A stretch of DNA of 64,000 bases from Streptomyces angustmyceticus (lineage in GTDB: Bacteria; Actinomycetota; Actinomycetes; Streptomycetales; Streptomycetaceae). Shown here piece by piece: positions 7,114 to 15,602 of the stretch. The translations under genes were made by a program, and so were the position numbers. The first letter of the stretch is position 1. Every line of letters begins with the position of its first letter. Location: assembly GCF_019933235.1 (NCBI RefSeq), contig NZ_CP082945.1, forward strand, positions 2,666,001 to 2,730,000, read 5' to 3'. A model generated the notes under the pieces. It was not told the origin of the DNA, did not search any database, and worked only from the letters and a program-made list of their open reading frames with translations.

Positions 7114-9282
7114 TCATCGCGGGGACAGCTGGGGACGGTCGGCGAACAGCGGCGGGATCGGGTCCTCCGGATCGTCGTAGAGGAGCACCAGATCGCGGGC
7201 CCAGTGGGTGCCCTCCCCGGCGGCCTCGGCGGCCTTGGCGCGCAGCTGCCGGACCAGTTCGGGGAGGCGGACCAGCCCGCCCGAGCCCTGGAGCAGCTCC
7301 CGCACCCCGCGGTGGAACTCCTCGCACCGGGCGTCGCAGTCCCGCTCCTCGCCGTGGCCGCCGGCCGGCCACAGCCCGGCGGGGAAGCCGGTGTCCAGCA
7401 CCGCGCCGACCGCGTCCCGCCCGAACCCGTCGGCGACCGTGTGGCACAGCGCGGGCAGCGCGCCCTCGCCGGCCGTCTCCAGCAGCCGCCAGACCGCCTC
7501 CGCCGAACCGGACCCGGCGCCGTCGCCCGCCTGCGGCGCGATGCGCAGCGCCCGCAGTTCCCCGGCGGCGGCCAGGCCCTGCCAGCGGCGCAGCCAGGCC
7601 GGGTCGACCTGCTCGCGCCGCCCCTGGTCGCGCAGGATCACCGCGCGCCCGGAGCCCACCGGCCGCAGCCGGGCGGTGCGCCGGGTGGAGGCCGCCACCT
7701 CCCACCGGCCGGCGGCGGTGTGCCAGTGGCCTTCGGGGACGGCGACCTCCAGGCGCACCCGGGCGCCCGGTCCGGCGTCGCCGTCGGCCCGCAGCAGCCG
7801 CCCGCCGAGCCGGCACAGCACCTGCTCGCGCGCCTGCTCGAACGGCACCCCGCCGGCCGACTCCTGGACGTCCACCCGCAGCCACTGCCCGCGGCCGTAG
7901 CCCTCGCTGACCGACCAGTTGAAGAGCTCCGGTCCGCCCTCGTCGTAGAACAGCGGCTCGAACTCGACGAGCACCGAGCGCGGGCGGCGGCGCACCGGTC
8001 CGATCCTGCGGCGGTCCTGCGGCTGCAGCACCACCGCCTTGGCCTGCACGAACTCCGCGAGGCGGGCGGCCTGTCCGCGGACCGCGGCGGCCTCGTCGCC
8101 CGGTACGTCGCGCGCCTCGTCGGCGGTCAGCTGCGCCACGATCCGCAGGTAGTGCACGAAGGCGCGCAGCTCCGTGTAGGGGTCGCTGCCCTGGTAGAGC
8201 GCGCCGTGGCCGTCCCGCCAGGTGCGCAGCGACCAGGCCCCGGGCCCGTCCCCGCGCTCCAGCACCTCGCCGACCGCGGCCTCCACGACCAGCGGATCGC
8301 GGGGTGCGGGCAGGCGGGCGAGCAGGTCCAGCGCCTGCAGCCGCTCCTGCACGCCCCACAGGCGGCCCCGTCCTGACATGATCGCGTGCTGGGCGTCGAA
8401 CCAGGTCGGCCCGGCGGCGCGGCCGAGTTCCTGCCCGGCCCAGTGCCAGCGGTCGTGCAGGCTCATCAGCGCGTGGTACGGGTCGGGCCCCAGGCCCTCG
8501 GCGCCCGGGACGAGGTGTTCGGGTCCCAGCCCGCGCAGCGCGGTCACCGGCACCGCGAGCCCGACGTGGTCCTGCTGGTGGCGGCCCTTGACGATGCCGA
8601 CCACCTCGCCGCGGTCGCAGTCGATCAGCGGTCCGCCGGAGGCGCCGGGGGTGACCCGCACATCACTGCCGAACTGCAGCCCCCGGGCGTCGCGGGCGCC
8701 GAAGCGGACCGCGATGAAGGGGTCGACGGGGGCCCGCGGCGCGGCGGGCGTCTCCCGTGCCGCGCGCCCGGCGCGCCCCCCGGACCGGCCCGCGGCCGCG
8801 CCGCCGCGCGCCCCGCCGTTCCCAGGGGCCTCCCCGCCCCCCGGACCCGGCTGATCGTGCCCGCGGAAGATGTAGGCGTCCTCCAGGAGCGTCGCCGGCT
8901 GGTCGCTGAGCCAGGCGCAGGGGTGCTCGGGCTCCGGGTCGAGCAGCCGGACCAGCGCGAGGTCGGCGCGGGCGGCGGGGCCGGCGTCCGGGTCGGGCCG
9001 GCTGAGGTCGTACGCCGGGCGCGCCGGCACCACCCGGCCGCCGAACGCGACCCCGAGGACGCCGTCCGGCCCGGTGTCGCGGCGCCGCCCGTCGCTCGCC
9101 GCGAGCACATGGGCGCAGGTCAGCACCCATCCCGGGGCGATCAGCACACCGCTGCCCCAGGGCCGTCCCGCGGTGGCGCCCGGCCGGGCGCGCAGGGAGA
9201 CGGTGGTGCGTCCGGCGTGGTCGAGGAGCTGTGCGTAGTGGGCGGCGCGGTCGCCGCGCCCCGCGGGCTCGGAAGTCGTCAT
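7114..9282 (-). CDS. Trypsin-fold serine protease with VMAP-C-like C-terminal region
   Basis: The product is 722 aa. The N-terminal third is a chymotrypsin-fold protease: His58 in LTCAHVLA, Asp107 in ARADLALV and Ser215 in TPGASGGPLI form the triad. A Gly/Ala-rich low-complexity stretch (about 145-185) interrupts the fold. The remaining about 450 residues have no enzyme motif. They contain the VEFEPL, LFNWSVSEGYG and HWARDLVLLYDDPEDP blocks typical of vWA-MoxR-associated protein (VMAP) C-terminal domains. In ternary vWA-MoxR-VMAP systems this protein is the proposed effector that cleaves targets on activation. Its ATG overlaps the stop of the preceding Trypco1-like gene by one base (TGATG), so the two should be co-translated. 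No signal peptide is seen, so it is cytoplasmic. Confidence 0.85.
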   Translation of the reverse strand: MTTSEPAGRGDRAAHYAQLLDHAGRTTVSLRARPGATAGRPWGSGVLIAPGWVLTCAHVLAASDGRRRDTGPDGVLGVAFGGRVVPARPAYDLSRPDPDAGPAARADLALVRLLDPEPEHPCAWLSDQPATLLEDAYIFRGHDQPGPGGGEAPGNGGARGGAAAGRSGGRAGRAARETPAAPRAPVDPFIAVRFGARDARGLQFGSDVRVTPGASGGPLIDCDRGEVVGIVKGRHQQDHVGLAVPVTALRGLGPEHLVPGAEGLGPDPYHALMSLHDRWHWAGQELGRAAGPTWFDAQHAIMSGRGRLWGVQERLQALDLLARLPAPRDPLVVEAAVGEVLERGDGPGAWSLRTWRDGHGALYQGSDPYTELRAFVHYLRIVAQLTADEARDVPGDEAAAVRGQAARLAEFVQAKAVVLQPQDRRRIGPVRRRPRSVLVEFEPLFYDEGGPELFNWSVSEGYGRGQWLRVDVQESAGGVPFEQAREQVLCRLGGRLLRADGDAGPGARVRLEVAVPEGHWHTAAGRWEVAASTRRTARLRPVGSGRAVILRDQGRREQVDPAWLRRWQGLAAAGELRALRIAPQAGDGAGSGSAEAVWRLLETAGEGALPALCHTVADGFGRDAVGAVLDTGFPAGLWPAGGHGEERDCDARCEEFHRGVRELLQGSGGLVRLPELVRQLRAKAAEAAGEGTHWARDLVLLYDDPEDPIPPLFADRPQLSPR

Positions 9283-9707
9283 CAGCGGCTCGCGTCGTCC
9301 GGCTCCCGGCGGCCGGCCGCGTCCCGCCGGTGCGGTTCCGCCGGCGGCGCCGCGTCCTCGCGCCGCCAGGTGAGCGTGACCGAGAGGTTGGCCTTCGCCT
9401 CGCCGTCCGCGAGCAGGGCGACGGCCTTGCCGGGCTTGGCCGAGAGCTCCACGCCGAAGGTCACGCTGGTCTCGTGCGGCGCGACCCGCTCGGTGGCCCG
9501 GCGGACGCTGGCGGCGACCCCGCCGATCACCTCGCGGAGCCCCTCGACCCGGGCGCCGAGCGCGTCCCAGGCGCCGACGTCCTCGAATTCGCCGTCGGCC
9601 TCGTCCGCGTCGCCGGGCCCGGCGAGCCCGGGGGCGTCGAGCCGGGAGACCCGGGCCCAGACCTCCGTGCCGTCGGGCAGCTCGATCCGCTGCGGGCGCT
9701 CGTGCAT
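9282..9707 (-). CDS. CU044_2847-family (Trypco1, trypsin co-occurring) protein
   Basis: This is a 141-aa protein. It begins with a short beta-rich part that handles a substrate-like string (IELPDGTEVWARV). Then come an acidic linker, a helix (LGARVEGLREVIGGVAASV) and a C-terminal block with VTFGVELSAKPG and ANLSVTLTW. That last block is the hallmark of the small domain found next to conflict-system trypsin-like proteases. The start ATG at 9707-9705 has AGGAGG five bases upstream; a GTG one codon earlier is too close to it. It is the first gene of the operon with the protease and is inferred to regulate or bind it. The function of the domain is not experimentally known to me. Confidence 0.75.
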   Translation of the reverse strand: MHERPQRIELPDGTEVWARVSRLDAPGLAGPGDADEADGEFEDVGAWDALGARVEGLREVIGGVAASVRRATERVAPHETSVTFGVELSAKPGKAVALLADGEAKANLSVTLTWRREDAAPPAEPHRRDAAGRREPDDASR

Positions 9708-9860
9708 CACGGCCTCCTGCTCCCCGTGGGCGGCAATTCCCCCCTTGCCGCGGGACCGTTGACAGGTGATCAGGCTAGCCCCCGGCCGCCTGTGGCGCGA
9801 GAGGTCCGTGAGCCTGCCTATCCTGGCCGGGAATGACCCATGACCCCTGGTGGAGAGCGC

Positions 9861-10043
9861 GTGTATTTCACTGACCGTGGCATCGAGGAGCTGGAGAACC
9901 GGCGCGGCGAGGAGGAGGTCACCCTCGGCTGGGTGGCCGACCAGCTGCGTACGTTCGTCGACCTGAACCCGGACTTCGAGGTGCCGGTGGAGCGGCTGGC
10001 CACCTGGCTGGCCCGGCTGGACGACGAGGACGAGGACGAGTAG
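9861..10043 (+). CDS. DUF6104 family small protein
   Basis: The product is 60 aa and acidic, starting YFTDRGIEELENRRGEEEV and ending DDEDEDE. It closely matches a small protein found in nearly every Streptomyces genome. I chose GTG 9861 because GGAG lies five bases upstream and the family normally begins at this Met-Tyr-Phe. An ATG at 9840 would add seven residues without a good ribosome site. Its role is unknown. It is divergent from the Trypco1/protease operon, and the shared 153-bp region should contain both promoters. Confidence 0.8.
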   Translation: MYFTDRGIEELENRRGEEEVTLGWVADQLRTFVDLNPDFEVPVERLATWLARLDDEDEDE

Positions 10044-10052
10044 CGGTCCGGT

Positions 10053-10075
10053 CCCGCCCCGGCGTACGGGGCGGG
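10053..10075 (+). terminator. Hairpin after DUF6104 gene
   Basis: A perfect 9-bp GC stem (CCCGCCCCG / CGGGGCGGG) with a 5-base loop starts 10 bp after the stop codon. There is no U-tract, as is usual in Streptomyces. Confidence 0.6.
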
Positions 10076-10163
10076 CCGGCCCTGCGCGGCGGATGCCGCG
10101 CGACTTCCCGTGCGCAGGGCCCACCGCCGCGCGGGCGGCGGGCCGTACGCGAACAGTCCCGGG

Positions 10164-10595
10164 TCAGACGTAGCGCAGCGCGTTGCGCATCCGCATCTTC
10201 ACGTCTTCCTCATCGTTGAACGCCGCCCGCCCGGCCCGCGCGTCGTGCTCGGCGTGGGCCCGCTTGTTGTTCAGCTCGGCCCTCCGCGCCCCCTGCTGGG
10301 CGGCACGGAGCGCGTCCCGGATCTCCTCCGCGTGCCGCGCGTGCCGGCAGGCCCCCTGCCCCTGGACGGCGTACTTCTGGGTGGCCTGGTTGTGGCCGAT
10401 GGCCTTCTTGTAGCTGTGGGCGCGGTCGGCCGACAGCGCCTTGTCGTTCGCCGAGTTCGTCTTGACGACCAGGCTGTGACAACTCGCGGCGGCGGAGACC
10501 GGAGCGGGGGCGGGCGCGGCCTGTGCCGACGCGACCGGCCCGGCCACCGCGGCACCGAGCATCAGAACCGAGAGCAACCCCGTTGTTTTACGCAC
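10164..10595 (-). CDS. Small secreted protein, function unknown
   Basis: The product is 143 aa. A Sec signal peptide is clear: MRKTTG, then a hydrophobic run LLSVLMLGAAVAGPVAS, then a probable cut after AQA. The mature part is rich in Ala, Arg, Asn, His and Lys, with one Cys near the start (ASCHSLV) and one in the middle (QGACRHARH), possibly a disulfide. GTG 10595-10593 was chosen because GGAGGAG precedes it by eight bases and it begins a good signal peptide. I do not recognise the family. The charged helical C-terminus (LNNKRAHAEHDARAGRA) suggests surface or peptidoglycan association, but this is a guess. Confidence 0.65.
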   Translation of the reverse strand: MRKTTGLLSVLMLGAAVAGPVASAQAAPAPAPVSAAASCHSLVVKTNSANDKALSADRAHSYKKAIGHNQATQKYAVQGQGACRHARHAEEIRDALRAAQQGARRAELNNKRAHAEHDARAGRAAFNDEEDVKMRMRNALRYV

Positions 10596-10745
10596 GTGTT
10601 CGACTCCTCCATGGCATGCGCCACGACATCGATGGACACCCCCGAGGACGCCGGCACCGCACCGGACGGTTGCGCCGGCCGCACCCGGAAAGATCAAGGA
10701 CGCACGGCACAGCGCGCACATGGGACACACCCCCGAACACGGCAC

Positions 10746-10799
10746 TTGACTTGCCCCATCCGCGATATATCGTGTGTGAAGTGAACGCGATATGTTGCG
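10746..10799 (+). promoter_or_regulatory. Promoter with palindromic operator before DUF4097-padR operon
   Basis: TTGACT at 10746-10751 and TATCGT at 10768-10773 form a -35/-10 pair with a 16-bp spacer. The perfect palindrome CGATATATCG (10763-10772) sits on the -10. A second related half, CGCGATATGTTGCG, follows at 10786-10799, about two helical turns on. PadR proteins bind such AT-centred dyads, and a padR gene is second in this operon, so autorepression is likely. Confidence 0.65.
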
Positions 10800-10824
10800 T
10801 TGCAGCCGTCCAGGGGAGGCAGGC

Positions 10825-11757
10825 ATGTCCACGGGGACCGAGTGGTCGCACCGACCGACGCAGGTCAGCTCACCACGCACGCTGGAGATCACCGAACCCT
10901 TCGACGCCGTGACCGTGCGCCTGGTCAACGGCACGGTCAACGTCGTCGGCACCACGGACGACGGCCCGGCCCGGGTCGAGATCAGCGAGCTGCACGGCCC
11001 GCCGCTGACCGTCTCGTGCACGCACGGCACCCTGTCGGTCGCCTATGACGACCTCCCGTGGAAGGGCTTCTTGAAGTTCTTCGACCGCAAGGGGTGGAAC
11101 CGCAGCGCGGTGGTGTCGGTGACCGTGCCCGCCGCCACCCGCGTCGAGGTCGGGGTGGTCGGCGCCGCCGCGATGGTCTCCGGCATCACGGGGCGCACGG
11201 ACGTCCGCGGCGTCTCCGGCGACAGCACGCTGGTCGGACTGACCGGCGAGGTGCAGGCCGACACCGTCTCCGGCAACGTCGAGGTCCAGTCGGTCAGGGG
11301 CGCGCTGCGCTTCCACTCCGTCTCGGGCGATCTGACGGTCGTCGACGGCGCGGGCGGCGCGGTGCACGCCGACTCCGTCAGCGGCGACATGGTCCTCGAC
11401 CTGGACCCCGGGCAGGACGCCGACATCGCGCTGACGACGGTCTCCGGGGAGGTTGCCATCCGGCTGCCCGACCCCGCCGACGCCACCGTCGAGGCCAACA
11501 CCGCGAGCGGCACGGTCTCCAACGCCTTCGACGACCTGCGGGTCAGCGGTCAGTGGGGCGCGAAGCGGATCACCGGTTCGCTGGGCGCGGGCAGCGGCAC
11601 CCTCAAGGTCACCACCGTCTCCGGCGGCCTGGCCCTGCTGCGCCGCCCCGCCGCCGAGGACGGGGGCGGCCGGGCCGCCGCTCCCGGAACGGGCCCCGCC
11701 CCCGGCCCGCACGACGACTCCCCCGCCGGCCCGCCCTCCGGGAAGAAGGTGCTCTGA
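10825..11757 (+). CDS. DUF4097 beta-strand repeat protein
   Basis: The product is 310 aa. Repeated units of about 20 residues built on V-S-G-D/N (GVSGDSTLVG, DTVSGNVEV, HSVSGDLTVV, DSVSGDMVLD, TTVSGEVAI) give a right-handed beta-helix-like repeat domain at about 120-280. The C-terminus is Pro/Gly-rich. ATG 10825 has GGGGAGG five bases upstream; in-frame codons before it extend into the promoter and are not used. Members of this family are usually encoded beside PadR or anti-sigma-like genes and are thought to sense envelope stress, but no catalytic role is known. No signal peptide or membrane span is seen, so it is probably cytoplasmic. The padR gene follows after 2 bp. Confidence 0.85.
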   Translation: MSTGTEWSHRPTQVSSPRTLEITEPFDAVTVRLVNGTVNVVGTTDDGPARVEISELHGPPLTVSCTHGTLSVAYDDLPWKGFLKFFDRKGWNRSAVVSVTVPAATRVEVGVVGAAAMVSGITGRTDVRGVSGDSTLVGLTGEVQADTVSGNVEVQSVRGALRFHSVSGDLTVVDGAGGAVHADSVSGDMVLDLDPGQDADIALTTVSGEVAIRLPDPADATVEANTASGTVSNAFDDLRVSGQWGAKRITGSLGAGSGTLKVTTVSGGLALLRRPAAEDGGGRAAAPGTGPAPGPHDDSPAGPPSGKKVL

Positions 11758-11759
11758 GC

Positions 11760-12965
11760 ATGCCCCCCGTCTTCGCCCACGGCCGCCTGCGCCTCTACCT
11801 CCTCAAGCTGCTGGACGAGGCGCCGCGGCACGGCTACGAGATCATCCGCCTCCTGGAGGAGCGCTTCCAGGGCCTCTACGCCCCCTCGGCCGGCACGGTC
11901 TACCCCCGGCTGGCGAAGCTGGAGGCCGAGGGCCTGGTCACCCACGCGACCGAGGGCGGCCGCAAGGTCTACTCGATCACCGACGCCGGACGCGCCGAAC
12001 TCGCCGACCGCGGCGGCGAGCTGGCCGACCTCGAACTGGAGATCCGCGAGTCGGTCGCCGCGCTGGCCTCCGACATCCGGGAGGACGTGAGCGGCTCGGC
12101 GCGCGATCTGCGCCGCGAGATCCGGGAGGCCGCCCAGCAGGCCCGCAAGGACGCGGGGACGCCGGGGAAGGCGGGGCGGAAGGACGGCGGGGCGCCGGAC
12201 GCGGAGCGGGACGCGGCCGGGCGGCACTTCGCCGAGGCAGCCGACTACCTCGACGCCGCGTTCGGCGACAAGGAGTCCTGGCGGCAGGCGAAGGAGGACT
12301 TCCGGCGCGCCAGGGAGGAGTGGAAGGAGCAGGCCCGGCGGGCCAAGGAGGAGAGCCGCCGCGCCCGGCAGGACGCCCAGCGGGCCCGTAAGCAGGCCAG
12401 GGACGCCCAGGTGTTCGCGCGCGAGGAGGTCCAGCGGGTCATCAGGCGCGTACAGGAGCAGACCCAGGAGGCGGTGCGGTCCGGCGACTGGTCGGGGGCG
12501 GTGCGCGAGGCACTGTCCGAGGTGTCCCGCGAGGCCGGGCGCTTCACCGGCGGCCCGTCCGGCGCCGGGCGGGGCGACGCTCCGCAGGGCGCCGGGCGGG
12601 ACCGGGCGGACGACGGGACCCGGGTGACGGTCGAGCGTGTCGACCTGGCCGAGGAGGGCCCCGAGGAGGGCCCCGGGGCGGGCCCCGGGGCGGGCCCCGG
12701 GGCGGGCCCCGGGGCGGGCCCGGCGGCCGCGTCTCCCCCGGCCCCGGAGTGGGCAGGGGAGCCGGCGGGCGACGATCCGGCCCGCGACTTCGACCGGCTG
12801 CTGGACCGCTTCCGCGACGACCTGAGGGACGCCGCCCGCGATCACGGCGTCACGGCCGAGCAGCTGAAGGAGTCCCGCCACCGGCTCTCCGCGACCGCCG
12901 CCCACATCGGCGCCCTGCTGCGCCACCCGGAGCGGTACGGGGGCAATGGAGGGCGGGAGGACTGA
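11760..12965 (+). CDS. PadR family transcriptional regulator with long helical C-terminal extension
   Basis: The product is 401 aa. Residues 1-90 form the PadR winged helix (LLKLLDEAPRHGYEIIRLLEE, then GTVYPRLAKLEAEGLV and GRKVYSITDAGRAEL). The rest is unusual for PadR, whose members are normally 100-200 aa. A long charged helix, probably a coiled coil (about 130-255, rich in Arg/Glu/Ala), is followed by a Pro-Gly-Ala-Gly repeat (about 305-320) and a final helical segment DFDRLLDRFRDDLRDAARDHG. It starts 2 bp after the DUF4097 stop and is surely cotranscribed. It likely represses its own operon through the CGATATATCG site. Confidence 0.88.
   Translation: MPPVFAHGRLRLYLLKLLDEAPRHGYEIIRLLEERFQGLYAPSAGTVYPRLAKLEAEGLVTHATEGGRKVYSITDAGRAELADRGGELADLELEIRESVAALASDIREDVSGSARDLRREIREAAQQARKDAGTPGKAGRKDGGAPDAERDAAGRHFAEAADYLDAAFGDKESWRQAKEDFRRAREEWKEQARRAKEESRRARQDAQRARKQARDAQVFAREEVQRVIRRVQEQTQEAVRSGDWSGAVREALSEVSREAGRFTGGPSGAGRGDAPQGAGRDRADDGTRVTVERVDLAEEGPEEGPGAGPGAGPGAGPGAGPAAASPPAPEWAGEPAGDDPARDFDRLLDRFRDDLRDAARDHGVTAEQLKESRHRLSATAAHIGALLRHPERYGGNGGRED
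12669..12716 (+). repeat. Four tandem 12-bp repeats inside padR gene
   Basis: The unit GGCCCCGGGGCG is repeated four times in perfect register and encodes Gly-Ala-Gly-Pro repeats. Flanking partial units suggest slippage-driven length variation. Confidence 0.9.
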
Positions 12966-13160
12966 GGGGGCGGGGCGGACGAGGCGGACGGAAGGGCTGG
13001 GCGGCCGGGGTGGCGCGGCTTGCCCCGGACCTGTGGGCCGGAACCGGCACCCCGGCCGCCGCCACCCCGCCACGCCGCGCAGGCCGGGCGCCCTTGGGAA
13101 ACACACCCCCGCCACGCGGCCGGGCGCCTCCCGGGGCGCGCCCGCCGCCCCTCCGTCGGC

Positions 13161-14327
13161 TCAGCCCCCGGCCCCCGCCACCTCCGGCGCCCCGACGCAC
13201 GAGCGCAGTGCCTCGATGAGCCGTTCGGCGCGCTGGTCGCCGCGGCCGCCCATCCGGTTGGCGGTGTAGGCGAACCCGACGCCGAACTCGTCGTCGCCGA
13301 AGGCGAACTGGCCGCCCGCGCCGCTGTGGGCGAAGGAGCGCGGCCCGAGCAGCCGGCGGAACGCCGAGTCGAGGAGGAAGCCGCTCCCCCAGCGCGCGCC
13401 GAGGTCCGGGAAGCCGGACCAGGAGGGCCCGCCGGACAGCTGCCGGACGGCGTCGGTGACGGTGTCCCGGGACAGCAGCCGGGGCCCGCCGTCCAGGCCG
13501 GTGGCGACCGCCGCGTACAGGGCCGCCAGACCGCGCGCCGACGAGACGCCGCCCGCGCCGGGGAATTCGGCGGTCAGCAGGGCGGGGGAGTTGTAGCCGT
13601 GCGGGTCGTCCAGTCCGGGGAAGGGCACGACCCCGTTCATCGTCAGGGCCCGCATCGGCAGCAGGTCGGCGCTCGGCAGCGCCGGCCGGTCCGCCGCCTC
13701 GACGAGCCGCGCCATCCCCGGCACCTCCTGCGGCGGCACGCCGATCCAGGTGCGCAGCCCCAGCGGGTCGCCGATGACCTCGCGGAAGCGGGCACCGGGC
13801 GTACGGCCGGTGCGGCGCCGGATCACCTCGCCGACGAGGAAGCCGAAGGCATGGGCGTGGTACTCGAACGCGGTGCCGGGCTCCCACAGCGGCCGCTGTT
13901 CCTCCAGCGCGCGGATCACCGGCGTCCAGGCGGTCAGCTCCTCGAACGCCAACCGCCGCTCGACCAGCGGGATTCCGGCGGTGTGGGCGAGCACCATCCG
14001 GGTGGTGATCCGCTCCTTGCCGTGCCGCCCGAACTCCGGCCAGCAGTCCGCCACCGGGGCGTCGAGGTCCCACTCCCCTTCCTGTGCGAGCTGGTGGGCC
14101 AGGATGGTGACGACGGCCTTGGTGAGGGACATGACGGGAAGGACGGTGTCCCGCGCCCACCGGCGCCCCGTCCGGTCGTCGGCGACACCGCCCCACAGGT
14201 CGACGACCTTGCGGCCGTCCACGAACACGGCTGCCGCGGCGCCGAGTTCACCGCGTTCGGCGAAGTTGCGGGCGAACTCGTCGGCGAAGGCCCCGAACCC
14301 CTCGTCGGCCCATCCGTGGTACGGCAT
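13161..14327 (-). CDS. Serine hydrolase, beta-lactamase/esterase (class C fold) family
   Basis: The product is 388 aa. The active-site motif is SLTK (in PVMSLTKAVV, near residue 69) with a Tyr in FEYHAHAFGF as the second catalytic motif and HSGAGGQF near the C-terminus as the third (H-x-G). This pattern is shared by EstB-type esterases and penicillin-binding-protein-like hydrolases. No signal peptide is present, so an intracellular esterase or lactamase-like hydrolase is more likely than a secreted resistance enzyme. The start ATG has GAGGAAG six bases upstream. It is convergent with the padR gene. Confidence 0.82.
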   Translation of the reverse strand: MPYHGWADEGFGAFADEFARNFAERGELGAAAAVFVDGRKVVDLWGGVADDRTGRRWARDTVLPVMSLTKAVVTILAHQLAQEGEWDLDAPVADCWPEFGRHGKERITTRMVLAHTAGIPLVERRLAFEELTAWTPVIRALEEQRPLWEPGTAFEYHAHAFGFLVGEVIRRRTGRTPGARFREVIGDPLGLRTWIGVPPQEVPGMARLVEAADRPALPSADLLPMRALTMNGVVPFPGLDDPHGYNSPALLTAEFPGAGGVSSARGLAALYAAVATGLDGGPRLLSRDTVTDAVRQLSGGPSWSGFPDLGARWGSGFLLDSAFRRLLGPRSFAHSGAGGQFAFGDDEFGVGFAYTANRMGGRGDQRAERLIEALRSCVGAPEVAGAGG

Positions 14328-14685
14328 GCGGCGCTTCCTCTCACAGACGCAATGGCCCCCCGTGGGCCGTCGGCCGGGGCACCCTACGCACGGAGGCCGC
14401 CCGGACTCGATCGAATATCCGGCGCACCGGGGGACGCCGGCGCCTCCCGGCCGCGGCGGCCGGAACCGGTGGGACCCAACCCCGCTCCAACTACGGACAG
14501 TTGTCATCTGCGGCCTGGATTCACGCGGCGTAATCGGGGAAGTGACTACTTCGCACGGCTTTTCACCCGGCACCGGCCTCCGGGGAGCCCCGGCCGCCCG
14601 GCGCCGCGGGCCGACGGCCGTGCTGCGGACCACGGTCCCGCCCCCCTTGTCTGCGCACGCATCGTGAAGGCCATGAGGTAAAGCG
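14328..14685. other. 358-bp divergent intergenic region
   Basis: It separates the serine hydrolase and the SCO6745-family gene and should hold both promoters. I found no RNA gene or clear operator in it. Confidence 0.5.
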
Positions 14686-15567
14686 ATGTCGGAATACCCT
14701 TCGGTCGCCCGCCGGATGTGGCACCTGCTGGAGCCGCTGCACGCCACGCTGTACTTCGCCCCCGAAGCCCGCCAGGTCGCCGCCGGCCTCGGCCATGACG
14801 TGTCCTCCCGCTGGCCCAGCTACTTCGCCTGGCGCACAGCGCCGCTGGGCGCCGCGGGCCCCGAGCTGGTGGCCGCGACGTACTACAGCTTCAGCCCGCG
14901 GATGATCGCCCGGTACCTCCCGCGGATCTGGACCGTCGCGGACCCGGCCAAGGTCCTGGACGCGCGGCTGCTGGCCATGGACCGTGCGCTGACCGCCCTG
15001 ACCGGCGGCCGGCTGAGCGCCGCGCAGCTCGCCGAGGCGGCCCGGCTCGCCCGGCAGGCCGCCGAGAACGCCGGCCCGGCCGCCCGGCCGCTGGCCGCCG
15101 CCAACCGCGATCTGCCGTGGCCGGACGCCCCGCATCTGGTGCTCTGGCAGGCCGCGACGGTGCTCCGCGAACACCGCGGCGACGGCCATCTGGCGGCGCT
15201 GCTGACCTGCGGGCTCGATCCGTGCGAGGCCTTGGTGTCGTTCGCCGCGGTCGGTGCCGCGCCGGCCGCCGACTTCGCGGGGCGCGGCTGGAGCGCTCAG
15301 GAGTGGCGCGACGCCCGGCACCGCCTCGCCGCCCGCGGCTGGATCGCCCCGGACGGCACCGCGACCGAGCGCGCCCGGACGGAACGCGGGGCGATCGAGC
15401 GGACCACGGACCGGCTGGCGGCCGGTCCGTGGCGGGCGCTGGGCCACTCCCGCGCCGAACGGCTGGCGCAGCTCCTCCACCCCGTCGTGGGCGCGGTGTT
15501 CGAGGCCGGCTACCTCCCCCGGCGCAGCACCCTGGGCATCGGAACGGTCAAGGTCGGCTACCCGTAG
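14686..15567 (+). CDS. SCO6745 family protein (helical, SalK-like)
   Basis: The product is 293 aa. It has the pattern of the SCO6745/SalK-like group: RRMWHLLEPLHATLYFAPE at the N-terminus, then YFAWRTAPLGAAGPELVAATYYSFSP, and a winged-helix-like C-terminal third with DARHRLAARGWIAPDGTATERA. The family has two similar helical repeats and a C-terminal part resembling a MarR-type wing. Some members were named from salinomycin or other antibiotic clusters, but no enzyme activity is established. ATG 14686 has GAGG seven bases upstream. No operon partner is evident on this strand. Confidence 0.75.
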   Translation: MSEYPSVARRMWHLLEPLHATLYFAPEARQVAAGLGHDVSSRWPSYFAWRTAPLGAAGPELVAATYYSFSPRMIARYLPRIWTVADPAKVLDARLLAMDRALTALTGGRLSAAQLAEAARLARQAAENAGPAARPLAAANRDLPWPDAPHLVLWQAATVLREHRGDGHLAALLTCGLDPCEALVSFAAVGAAPAADFAGRGWSAQEWRDARHRLAARGWIAPDGTATERARTERGAIERTTDRLAAGPWRALGHSRAERLAQLLHPVVGAVFEAGYLPRRSTLGIGTVKVGYP

Positions 15568-15602
15568 CGCGTTTCAGCCGCCGCACCGGGCGACCCGCCG
15601 CC

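Noticed and set aside
5803..8376. 857-codon plus-strand frame across the ATPase and protease genes
   Set aside because: It crosses two well-supported minus-strand genes and their gap, has no motif and no ribosome site.
12669..12716. CRISPR-like array
   Set aside because: The repeats are contiguous 12-mers without spacers and in coding frame.
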